This document shows, one piece after another, positions 29,191 through 38,043 of a stretch of DNA of 64,000 bases; position 1 is the first letter of the stretch, and the number at the start of each line of letters is the position of its first letter. The translations under genes were made by a program, and so were the position numbers. The stretch lies in the NCBI GenBank assembly GCA_039621445.1, contig CP154954.1:73164308-73228307 (forward strand). The letters run 5' to 3'. The stretch is from Euglena gracilis. Lineage: Eukaryota > Euglenida > Euglenophyceae > Euglenales. The notes beneath the pieces are model-generated. The model was not told where the DNA came from and did no database searches. It was given only the letters and a program-made list of their open reading frames with translations.

Positions 29191-32121
29191 CGGCTGAGCG
29201 AGGGCCTCGGGACTGTGGCCCAACTAGCCCAGCGGGTCCAAGGGCTCGAGGCCATCGCCAGCCAGGGTCACCAGCCAGCTGAAGGACAGGGGTTTAACGA
29301 GGCGATGGCTGGGCGAGTAAAAAACATGGAAGAGCTCCTTGTCACCTCCGTCCGCACCACGGAGGAGGTGATGAGGAGCCAGGAGCTGGCCAGCGGGCGA
29401 CAGCAGGCCCAGGCCGAGGCCCTGGACCAAAAATTAAACCAGCTGACGGGTGAACTCGGGGGGCTGCGAGAAAGAAATGCAGGGATTGCACAGGCCCTGC
29501 AAAATTTTCGAGCAGAGCTGGACGGACAAGCCACAGCCATCGCTGAACAACAAGGGACCATAAGGGAAGACATAAGGGAGCTAAGGGCCAGGGCTGAGGG
29601 GCAGGGCCACAGCCTGCAGGAGCTGTGGGCCGAGGTCACCACACACGGGCAGGTGATCCAGGCCCACAACGCCCTGCTCCTGGAGGTGGACTCAACAATA
29701 AAGGGGGTACCAAAAGAAAATGCCGAAAAAAAAATAGGCTTTCCGTTTTGGAAACCAAAATCGAAAATTTTGAAAAATGTTGCCCCCCCATCCAGGAGCT
29801 ACCAGGGCCACCCAGAGGAGTGGGGCCGGAGAGCGAAGACCCCCAAGGCCCCGAAGCCAGAGTGCCCCAGGCAAACACAGACAAGACACCAGCCCATGCC
29901 GGGGGCCCAGAGTGCCAATGGCTCGGGTGCCGCGGGGGGCAATATGCCTCCTGGCCCCCAGCACCAGCTCCCAGCCCATCCCAGCTTGCTGGGAGGCAAG
30001 GGACCTGTGGCCCCCCAGGGGCTCTCTGCTGGCCCAAGCAGCGGGGCAGCGGAGACAGTGACCCAAATTCCCGGGGAAGTGGTATCCCCGGGCCCAGCTT
30101 CTGTGACTGCAGTTTTTCCCAATGGGTTTTCGGGTTCTGGCCCCCAGAGACCAAGGGGCAGCCAGCCCCCGGGTCCCCTGGCTGCGGGGGGCAGCCTGCC
30201 CCAGGGCCCCACGGCTGCGGGGGGCAGCCAGCCCCAGGGTCCCACGGCTGCGGGGGGCAGCCAGCCCCAGGGTCCCATGGTTGCGGGGGGCAGTCCGGTC
30301 CAGGTCCCCGCTGCTGGAGGGACCCCAGCTGCCCAGACACCTGGCATGTTCGGGTTCCAGGGGGTGGATTGGGAGGAAGCGGAACACCAGATTAAGGCTC
30401 ACGGATTTTTTAATTTTTTGGCCAGGTTGGGAGCCCAGGAGCAGCAGCAACAGTCTCAGCAAAATTCACGAACAACGGGACAGTCCAGCACAGCGAAACC
30501 ACAGGCAGCAGGCACAGCAGATCTACAGGGCCAGAGCAGGGATCAACCTGGGGTGAAATCAGCCGAGCACCAGTGGCCCCCCCAGCCCCGTGGGTTCCCC
30601 GCAGGAGGGGAGTTCATGGGGGCAATGGACCCTTTCGCCTGGGCCCCTGAGGCTGGGGCAGCATCGTGCAGCGCTGCCCCTCTGGCCTTTGGGTCCCAGG
30701 ACACGGGAGCCTGGGTCCGGGGGGTCCAGGCAGCTCCGGTCCACGTGGCGCCAGCAGCCCCCAGCCCAGCAGCCAGCATGTTTTTGGGACCGCTGGCGAC
30801 ACTCCTCACCAAAGACCTTGTAAAACCAGAGCTGAAAGGTGATTTTCATGATTTTTCAGTAAAATTTCAGCTCTACATGCAGCAGGTTTCCATGGGACAG
30901 CCAGTGGGGGAGGAATTTAAAATGCTTGTTCTGACCGGCTGCCTGGACCACAGCAGCCGGCTGCAACTCCAGCGGCGACAGGAGATGGGAGAAAGGCTCA
31001 GGTTCCAGGATTTCTGGAACTGGCTGGCCCAGAAATACGGCGGTGACATCCAGGCCTCGCTGCATGAGCAGCTCAGGGCCCTCAGACCGGTCAACACGGG
31101 AAAGTTAACCCTCCCAGCGTGGCGTGAATATGAAAGCCAGGTTAAATTAATTTTCTGCCGGATGGAAAACCCCTCTGAGGAGGAAGCACAGGCTCTGGTT
31201 CTGCAGCAGCTCCCAGATTCCATGCGTAGGGCAATAATCAGGGAGCAGACCCGAAAAAATCAGGATGCGCCCACAGTGCGGCTGTGGCACATCCCTGGGT
31301 TGACGGCGGAAAAGGCAACACAGCTCGCCCAGGAGGCTGTGGGTGAGGGGGAGGCCATAGCTGTCAGACCGTTCCTGGCACCGCAGCTCGTTTTCAGCGT
31401 GTCGAAAAACCTCTTCCAATCCCAGCTTTGTTTCGTGGCGGGTGATTTTCACTGTATTGCCCCCCTGCAGCGTGGCCCCGTTCCTCATCATCAGCCTCTC
31501 CAGCGCCCGCCGGCTGTAGAGCTTGATGAGGAAGGAGTCCCGGTGTGCCCTGACTGTCACCGGCGTTCTTGGGGTGGACGGGGGGTCCCAGCCCACCAGG
31601 AGGACCACTGGGCTGGGGGCCTCGACAATTTTTCAGTCTCTGAGGTAAAATCGCAGGAAGCCAGGCCAGCCCAGCCCCAGAAAACGGTTTCACAGCCAGC
31701 TGAGGGAGGAGCAAAGGCAGGACCCCCCAAAGGCCCTGAGGGGCCACAGGACAGGCAATCACAGCACCGGGGCGGGTCACCTGGAAAGGGACGGGAGGGA
31801 CGCAGGTCACCCAGCCCGGGGCAAAGGGGAAAGGGGTTCGGCAAGGGGGCTGGCAAGGGCGGCCCAGATTTTCGCCCAGCCAGGTCCCCAACCCCTCACC
31901 CAGCCGCCAACAGGGAACAAACCCCCCCGAGGAGCCCCCGGAGTGGCCCCTCGGTGGACCAGCCCTGCAGCCAGTGCGGGGCCACAGATCACTGGTCTCG
32001 GGAATTCCCAGGAAAGAAGTGTTATGAGTGCGGGAAAACGGGACATCTGGCACGAGAGTGCTGGTGGAGAAAGGGAAAGGGGAAGGGGGCGTCCACACCC
32101 CCACGGCGGGGGAGTGCCTGA
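29179..32121 (+). CDS. gag: gag of element C, first full copy
   Basis: 980 codons. Coiled coil to about residue 190, a Pro/Gln/Gly linker with a 33-bp minisatellite (30,150-30,300), a capsid-like helical region (about 30,780-31,350), an inverted 210-bp insert region (31,354-31,563), a Gly/Lys/Arg-rich part, then two zinc knuckles (about 31,968-32,062). The first knuckle has lost its last Cys (Phe instead), unlike copies 2 and 3. It ends at TGA 32,119. The following methyltransferase fragment joins the next repeat unit out of frame. Confidence 0.75.
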   Translation: MVTTRLSEGLGTVAQLAQRVQGLEAIASQGHQPAEGQGFNEAMAGRVKNMEELLVTSVRTTEEVMRSQELASGRQQAQAEALDQKLNQLTGELGGLRERNAGIAQALQNFRAELDGQATAIAEQQGTIREDIRELRARAEGQGHSLQELWAEVTTHGQVIQAHNALLLEVDSTIKGVPKENAEKKIGFPFWKPKSKILKNVAPPSRSYQGHPEEWGRRAKTPKAPKPECPRQTQTRHQPMPGAQSANGSGAAGGNMPPGPQHQLPAHPSLLGGKGPVAPQGLSAGPSSGAAETVTQIPGEVVSPGPASVTAVFPNGFSGSGPQRPRGSQPPGPLAAGGSLPQGPTAAGGSQPQGPTAAGGSQPQGPMVAGGSPVQVPAAGGTPAAQTPGMFGFQGVDWEEAEHQIKAHGFFNFLARLGAQEQQQQSQQNSRTTGQSSTAKPQAAGTADLQGQSRDQPGVKSAEHQWPPQPRGFPAGGEFMGAMDPFAWAPEAGAASCSAAPLAFGSQDTGAWVRGVQAAPVHVAPAAPSPAASMFLGPLATLLTKDLVKPELKGDFHDFSVKFQLYMQQVSMGQPVGEEFKMLVLTGCLDHSSRLQLQRRQEMGERLRFQDFWNWLAQKYGGDIQASLHEQLRALRPVNTGKLTLPAWREYESQVKLIFCRMENPSEEEAQALVLQQLPDSMRRAIIREQTRKNQDAPTVRLWHIPGLTAEKATQLAQEAVGEGEAIAVRPFLAPQLVFSVSKNLFQSQLCFVAGDFHCIAPLQRGPVPHHQPLQRPPAVELDEEGVPVCPDCHRRSWGGRGVPAHQEDHWAGGLDNFSVSEVKSQEARPAQPQKTVSQPAEGGAKAGPPKGPEGPQDRQSQHRGGSPGKGREGRRSPSPGQRGKGFGKGAGKGGPDFRPARSPTPHPAANREQTPPRSPRSGPSVDQPCSQCGATDHWSREFPGKKCYECGKTGHLARECWWRKGKGKGASTPPRRGSA
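31354..31563 (+). other. 210-bp segment found in both orientations among gag copies
   Basis: 31,354-31,563 (unit 1) and 37,177-37,386 (unit 3) are the reverse complement of 34,266-34,475 (unit 2), with only a few substitutions and identical flanks. The segment is a multiple of 3 and is open in both orientations in the gag frame. The unit 2 orientation encodes a charged helical sequence and is likely ancestral (inference). Confidence 0.92.
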
Positions 32122-33050
32122 AAAAGCGGGGGCCCGAAGGGAGGGGACGGGGGCCCAGGGTGCCCCCAGCACGGCCCTCGGAAGGGGGGTAAGGAACAGG
32201 CTCACGGAGAGGGTTGGGTTTTGGTCAAGGGAAGGTCCAAAGGCAGATCCGGACCTGAACCTGCACGGTCCCCCCAGCCCCCCCTGACTGAGACACGAAA
32301 AGGGGCTGGGGGGGGGCCAGCAGGCCCTCTCATTCGACTCTGCCAACCCCTGGTCTGCGCTTTTCACCAGTGAGGGCAGTCCAGGGGGGGGCTCGGGTCA
32401 GAATTCAGGCACGGGACAAAGGGAGAAGGGACACAAGGCGGCTGGCCCTCCGCAGCAAGCCGCCCAGGGGTCTTCGGGTTCCAGCACACCCGGTCTACCG
32501 CAGATCACAACACCAGGAAGGGAGGGGAAAAACCCAAAACAAAAAAATGAAAAAGAAAAAACAAAACGCTCTCACAGGCATCAATCAGGGAGGCAGCAAG
32601 GGAGGTCATCAACGTTCCCCAAACCAGTAAGGGCACGGATGAAACCGCCCCCAGCACGGAAAGGGATTCAGGGTTTTCGATTCGCCAGGTGAGGTGCGTC
32701 AGGGCCGCACCTTCCACCTCAGCCCCCACACCACAGCCAGCCCCAGCACCACTCCCAGCCCGTTCCTCAGGGTTTGGGAGGTCGCCCTCCCGGTGGATCT
32801 CCCAGGACTACCACGTCCGGGAGGAGTACGTCAGGGACGTACTCCGCCGCCTGGGGGTCCAGCCGGAGGTCGACGCCTTTTCTGCCAAAGAAAACCGCAG
32901 GTTCGTCCGCTGGTGGGGGCCAGGGAGCAGGGAGGGAGAAGATGCCTTCAAGCAGGACTGGGGCAGGGAGGTTTTGTGGATCAACCCACCTTATAAAAAA
33001 ATACAGGAGGTTCTCGAAAAAATCAGGAGGGATCAGGCCCATGCCATCCT
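32122..33050 (+). pseudogene. 5' end of pol, unit 1 (cut by the repeat join)
   Basis: Same content as 38,044-38,873: Lys/Gly/Ser-rich linker, then the first half of the NPPY domain including Asn-Pro-Pro-Tyr at about 32,983-32,994, stopping at the join at 33,050. A small indel near 32,310 shifts the linker frame relative to the intact copy. Confidence 0.75.
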
Positions 33051-33188
33051 GGCCCCCAGAGACCAAGGGGCAGCCAGCCCCCGGGTCCCCTGGCTGCGGG
33101 GGGCAGCCTGCCCCAGGGCCCCACGGCTGCGGGGGGCAGCCAGCCCCAGGGTCCCACGGCTGCGGGGGGCAGCCAGCCCCAGGGTCCC

Positions 33189-35033
33189 ATGGTTGCGGGG
33201 GGCAGTCCGGTCCAGGTCCCCGCTGCTGGAGGGACCCCAGCTGCCCAGACACCTGGCACGTTCGGGTTCCAGGGGGTGGATTGGGAGGAAGCGGAACACC
33301 AGATTAAGGCTCACGGATTTTTTAATTTTTTGGCCAGGTTGGGAGCCCAGGAGCAGCAGCAACAGTCTCAGCAAAATTCACGAACAACGGGACAGTCCAG
33401 CACAGCGAAACCACAGGCAGCAGGCACAGCAGATCTACAGGGCCAGAGCAGGGATCAACCTGGGGTGAAATCAGCCGAGCACCAGTGGCCCCCCCAGCCC
33501 CGTGGGTTCCCCGCAGGAGGGGAGTTCATGGGGGCAATGGACCCTTTCGCCTGGGCCCCTGAGGCTGGGGCAGCATCGTGCAGCGCTGCCCCTCTGGCCT
33601 TTGGGTCCCAGGACACGGGAGCCTGGGTCCGGGGGGTCCAGGCAGCTCCGGTCCACGTGGCGCCAGCAGCCCCCAGCCCAGCAGCCAGCATGTTTTTGGG
33701 ACCGCTGGCGACACTCCTCACCAAAGACCTTGTAAAACCAGAGCTGAAAGGTGATTTTCATGATTTTTCAGTAAAATTTCAGCTCTACATGCAGCAGGTT
33801 TCCATGGGACAGCCAGTGGGGGAGGAATTTAAAATGCTTGTTCTGACCGGCTGCCTGGACCACAGCAGCTGGCTGGAACTCCAGCGGCGACAGGAGATGG
33901 GGGAACGGGTCAGGTTCCAGGATTTCTGGAACTGGCTGGCCCAGAAATACGGCAGTGACATCCAGGCCTCGCTGCATGAGCAGCTCAGGGCCCTCAGACC
34001 GGTCAACACGGGAAAGTTAACCCTCCCAGCGTGGCGTGAATATGAAAGCCAGTTTAAATTAATTTTCTGCCGGATGGAAAACCCCTCTGAGGAGGAAGCA
34101 CAGGCTCTGGTTCTGCAGCAGCTCCCAGATTCCATGCGTAGGGCAATAATCAGGGAGCAGACCCGAAGAAATCAGGATGCGCCCACAGTGCGGCTGTGGC
34201 ACATCCCTGGGTTGACGGCGGAAAAGGCAACACAGCTCGCCCAGGAGAATGTGGGTGAGGGGGAGCCGGTGACAGTCAGGGCACACCGGGACTCCTTCCT
34301 CATCAAGCACTACAGCCGGCGGGCGCTGGAGAGGCTGATGATGAGGAACGGGGCCACGCTGCAGGGGGGCAATACAGTGAAAATCACCCCCCACGAAACA
34401 AAGCTGGGATTGGAAGAGGTTTTTCGACACGCTGAAAACGAGCTGCGGTGCCAGGAACGGTCTGACAGCTATGGCCGTTCTTGGGGTGGACGGGGGGTCC
34501 CAGCCCACCAGGAGGACCACTGGGCTGGGGGCCTCGACAATTTTTCAGTCTCTGAGGTAAAATCGCAGGAAGCCAGGCCAGCGCAGCCCCAGAAAACGGT
34601 TTCACAGCCAGCTGCGGGAGGAGCAAAGGCAGGACCCCCCAAAGGCCCTGAGGAGCCACAGGACAGGCAATCACAGCACCGGGGCGGGTCACCTGGAAAG
34701 GGACGGGAGGGACGCAGGTCACCCAGCCCGGGGCAAAGGGGAAAGGGGTTCGGCAAGGGGGCTGGCAAGGGCGGCCCAGATTTTCGCCCAGCCAGGTCCC
34801 CAACCCCTCACCCAGCCGCCAACAGGGAACAAACCCCCCCGAGGAGCCCCCGGAGTGGCCCCTCGGTGGACCAGCCCTGCAGCCAGTGCGGGGCCACAGA
34901 TCACTGGTCTCGGGAATGCCCAGGAAAGAAGTGTTATGAGTGCGGGAAAACGGGACATCTGGCACGACAGTGCTGGTGGAGAAAGGGAAAGGGGAAGGGG
35001 GCGTCCACACCCCCACGGCGGGGGAGTGCCTGA
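33189..35033 (+). CDS. gag: gag of element C, second copy (C-terminal part)
   Basis: 614 codons with the same order as the first copy from the minisatellite linker on: capsid-like region, the 210-bp segment in the opposite (probably ancestral) orientation at 34,266-34,475, basic region, and two intact CX2CX4HX4C knuckles (about 34,880-34,974). Ends at TGA 35,031. Lacks the N-terminal coiled coil because the repeat unit begins downstream of it. Confidence 0.75.
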   Translation: MVAGGSPVQVPAAGGTPAAQTPGTFGFQGVDWEEAEHQIKAHGFFNFLARLGAQEQQQQSQQNSRTTGQSSTAKPQAAGTADLQGQSRDQPGVKSAEHQWPPQPRGFPAGGEFMGAMDPFAWAPEAGAASCSAAPLAFGSQDTGAWVRGVQAAPVHVAPAAPSPAASMFLGPLATLLTKDLVKPELKGDFHDFSVKFQLYMQQVSMGQPVGEEFKMLVLTGCLDHSSWLELQRRQEMGERVRFQDFWNWLAQKYGSDIQASLHEQLRALRPVNTGKLTLPAWREYESQFKLIFCRMENPSEEEAQALVLQQLPDSMRRAIIREQTRRNQDAPTVRLWHIPGLTAEKATQLAQENVGEGEPVTVRAHRDSFLIKHYSRRALERLMMRNGATLQGGNTVKITPHETKLGLEEVFRHAENELRCQERSDSYGRSWGGRGVPAHQEDHWAGGLDNFSVSEVKSQEARPAQPQKTVSQPAAGGAKAGPPKGPEEPQDRQSQHRGGSPGKGREGRRSPSPGQRGKGFGKGAGKGGPDFRPARSPTPHPAANREQTPPRSPRSGPSVDQPCSQCGATDHWSRECPGKKCYECGKTGHLARQCWWRKGKGKGASTPPRRGSA

Positions 35034-35962
35034 AAAAGCGGGGGCCAGAAGGGAGGGGACGGGGGCCCAGGGTGCCCCCAGAACGGCCCTCGGAAGGGGG
35101 GTAAGGAACAGGCTCACGGAGAGGGTTGGGTTTTGGTCAAGGGAAGGTCCAAAGGCAGATCCGGACCTGAACCTGCACGGTCCCCCCAGCCCCCCCTGAC
35201 TGAGACACGAAAAGGGGCTGGGGGGGGCCAGCAGGCCCTCTCATTCGACTCTGCCAACCCCTGGTCTGCGCTTTTCACCAGTGAGGGCAGTCCAGGGGGG
35301 GGCTCGGGTCAGAATTCAGGCACGGGACAAAGGGAGAAGGGACACAAGGCGGCTGGCCCTCCGCAGCAAGCCGCCCAGGGGTCTTCGGGTTCCAGCACAC
35401 CCGGTCTACCGCAGATCACAACACCAGGAAGGGAGGGGAAAAACCCAAAACAAAAAAATGAAAAAGAAAAAAACAAAACGCTCTCACAGGCATCAATCAG
35501 GGAGGCAGCAAGGGAGGTCATCAACGTTCCCCAAACCAGTAAGGGCACGGATGAAACCGCCCCCAGCACGGAAAGGGATTCAGGGTTTTCGATTCGCCAG
35601 GTGAGGTGCGTCAGGGCCGCACCTTCCACCTCAGCCCCCACACCACAGCCAGCCCCAGCACCACTCCCAGCCCGTTCCTCAGGGTTTGGGAGGTCGCCCT
35701 CCCGGTGGATCTCCCAGGACTACCACGTCCGGGAGGAGTACGTCAGGGACGTACTCCGCCGCCTGGGGGTCCAGCCGGAGGTCGACGCCTTTTCTGCCAA
35801 AGAAAACCGCAGGTTCGTCCGCTGGTGGGGGCCAGGGAGCAGGGAGGGAGAAGATGCCTTCAAGCAGGACTGGGGCAGGGAGGTTTTGTGGATCAACCCA
35901 CCTTATAAAAAAATACAGGAGGTTCTCGAAAAAATCAGGAGGGATCAGGCCCATGCCATCCT
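35034..35962 (+). pseudogene. 5' end of pol, unit 2 (cut by the repeat join)
   Basis: Linker and half NPPY domain in the same frame as gag copy 2 after its TGA, ending at the join at 35,962. Nearly identical to units 1 and 3. Confidence 0.75.
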
Positions 35963-35992
35963 GGCCCCCAGAGACCAAGGGGCAGCCAGCCC

Positions 35993-37944
35993 TTGGGTCC
36001 CCTGGCTGCAGGGGGCAGCCTGCCCCAGGGCCCCACGGCTGCGGGGGGCAGCCAGCCCCAGGGTCCCACGGCTGCGGGGGGCAGCCAGCCCAAGGGTCCC
36101 ATGGTTGCGGGGGGCAGTCCGGTCCAGGTCCCCGCTGCTGGAGGGACCCCAGCTGCCCAGACACCTGGCACGTTCGGGTTCCAGGGGGTGGATTGGGAGG
36201 AAGCGGAACACCAGATTAAGGCTCACGGATTTTTTAATTTTTTGGCCAGGTTGGGAGCCCAGGAGCAGCAGCAACAGTCTCAGCAAAATTCACTAACAAC
36301 GGGACAGTCCAGCACAGCGAAACCACAGGCAGCAGGCACAGCAGATCTACAGGGCCAGAGCAGGGATCAACCTGGGGTGAAATCAACCGAGCACCAGTGG
36401 CCCCCCCAGCCCCGTGGGTTCCCCGCAGGAGGGGAGTTCATGGGGGCAATGGACCCTTTCGCCTGGGCCCCTGAGGCTGGGGCAGCATCGTGCAGCGCTG
36501 CCCCTCTGGCCTTTGGGTCCCAGGACACGGGAGCCTGGGTCCGGGGGGTCCAGGCAGCTCCGGTCCACGTGGCGCCAGCAGCCCCCAGCCCAGCAGCCAG
36601 CATGTTTTTGGGACCGCTGGCGACACTCCTCACTAAAGACCTTGTAAAACCAGAGCTGAAAGGTGATTTTCATGATTTTTCAGTAAAATTTCAGCTCTAC
36701 ATGCAGCAGGTTTCCATGGGACAGCCAGTGGGGGAGGAATTTAAAATGCTTGTTCTGACCGGCTGCCTGGACCACAGCAGCTGGCTGGAACTCCAGCGGC
36801 GACAGGAGATGGGGGAACGGGTCAGGTTCCAGGATTTCTGGAACTGGCTGGCCCAGAAATACGGCGGTGACATCCAGGCCTCGCTGCATGAGCAGCTCAG
36901 GGCCCTCAGACCGGTCAACACGGGAAGTTAACCCTCCCAGCGTGGCGTGAATATGAAAGCCAGTTTAAATTAATTTTCTGCCGGATGGAAAACCCCTCTG
37001 AGGAGGAAGCACAGGCTCTGGTTCTGCAGCAGCTCCCAGATTCCATGCGTAGGGCAATAATCCGGGAGCAGACCCGAAAAAATCAGGATGCGCCCACAGT
37101 GCGGCTGTGGCACATCCCTGGGTTGACGGCGGAAAAGGCAACACAGCTCGCCCAGGAGGCTGTGGGTGAGGGGGAGGCCATAGCTGTCAGACCGTTCCTG
37201 GCACCGCAGCTCGTTTTCAGCGTGTCGAAAAACCTCTTCCAATCCCAGCTTTGTTTCGTGGCGGGTGATTTTCACTGTAGTGCCCCCCTGCAGCGTGGCC
37301 CCGTTCCTCATCATCAGCCTCTCCAGCGCCCGCCGGCTGTAGAGCTTGATGAGGAAGGAATCCCGGTGTGCCCTGACTGTCAACGGCGTTCTTGGGGTGG
37401 ACGGGGGGTCCCAGCCCACCAGGAGGACCACTGGGCTGGGGGCCTCGACAATTTTTCAGTCTCTGAGGTAAAATCGCAGGAAGCCAGGCCAGCGCAGCCC
37501 CAGAAAACGGTTTCACAGCCAGCTGCGGGAGGAGCAAAGGCAGGACCCCCCAAAGGCCCTGAGGAGCCACAGGACAGGCAATCACAGCACCGGGGCGGGT
37601 CACCTGGAAAGGGACGGGAGGGACGCAGGTCACCCAGCCCGGGGCAAAGGGGAAAGGGGTTCGGCAAGGGGGCTGGCAAGGGCGGCCCAGATTTTCGCCC
37701 AGCCAGGTCCCCAACCCCTCACCCAGCCGCCAACAGGGAACAAACCCCCCCGAGGAGCCCCCGGAGTGGCCCCTCGGTGGACCAGCCCTGCAGCCAGTGC
37801 GGGGCCACAGATCACTGGTCCCGGGAATGCCCAGGAAAGAAGTGTTATGAGTGCGGAAAAACGGGACATCTGGCACGACAGTGCTGGTGGAGAAAGGGAA
37901 AGGGGAAGGGGGCGTCCACACCCCCACGGCGGGGGAGTGCCTGA
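35993..37944 (+). pseudogene. gag: gag of element C, third copy, with a 1-bp deletion
   Basis: Open from 35,993 to 36,931, where a 1-bp loss in an A run (AAA to AA near 36,926 relative to copies 1 and 2) shifts the frame. The rest (36,985-37,944) carries the 210-bp segment in the unit 1 orientation and two intact zinc knuckles (about 37,791-37,885). It ends at TGA 37,942-37,944 and is the copy directly upstream of pol. Confidence 0.75.
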
Positions 37945-37990
37945 AAAAGCGGGGGCCAGAAGGGAGGGGACGGGGGCCCAGGGTGCCCCC
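37942..37990 (+). promoter_or_regulatory. Possible gag-pol stop-codon readthrough site
   Basis: The TGA at 37,942-37,944 ends gag, and the same frame stays open without another stop into pol (38,044-42,240). A GC-rich hairpin (GGGGGC at 37,972-37,977 with GCCCCC at 37,985-37,990) starts 27 nt after it. Units 1 and 2 keep the TGA. In murine leukaemia virus one suppressed stop plays this role; here it is inference. Confidence 0.45.
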
Positions 37991-38043
37991 AGCACGGCCC
38001 TCGGAAGGGGGGTAAGGAACAGGCTCACGGAGAGGGTTGGGTT

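Noticed and set aside
30150-30300. Regularly spaced repeats that could suggest CRISPR
   Set aside because: It is a coding 33-bp minisatellite without unique spacers, in a eukaryotic gag.
31147-31608. - strand ORF in gag unit 1 with a charged helical segment
   Set aside because: It only exists because the 210-bp segment is inverted; the segment is the gag reading of unit 2.
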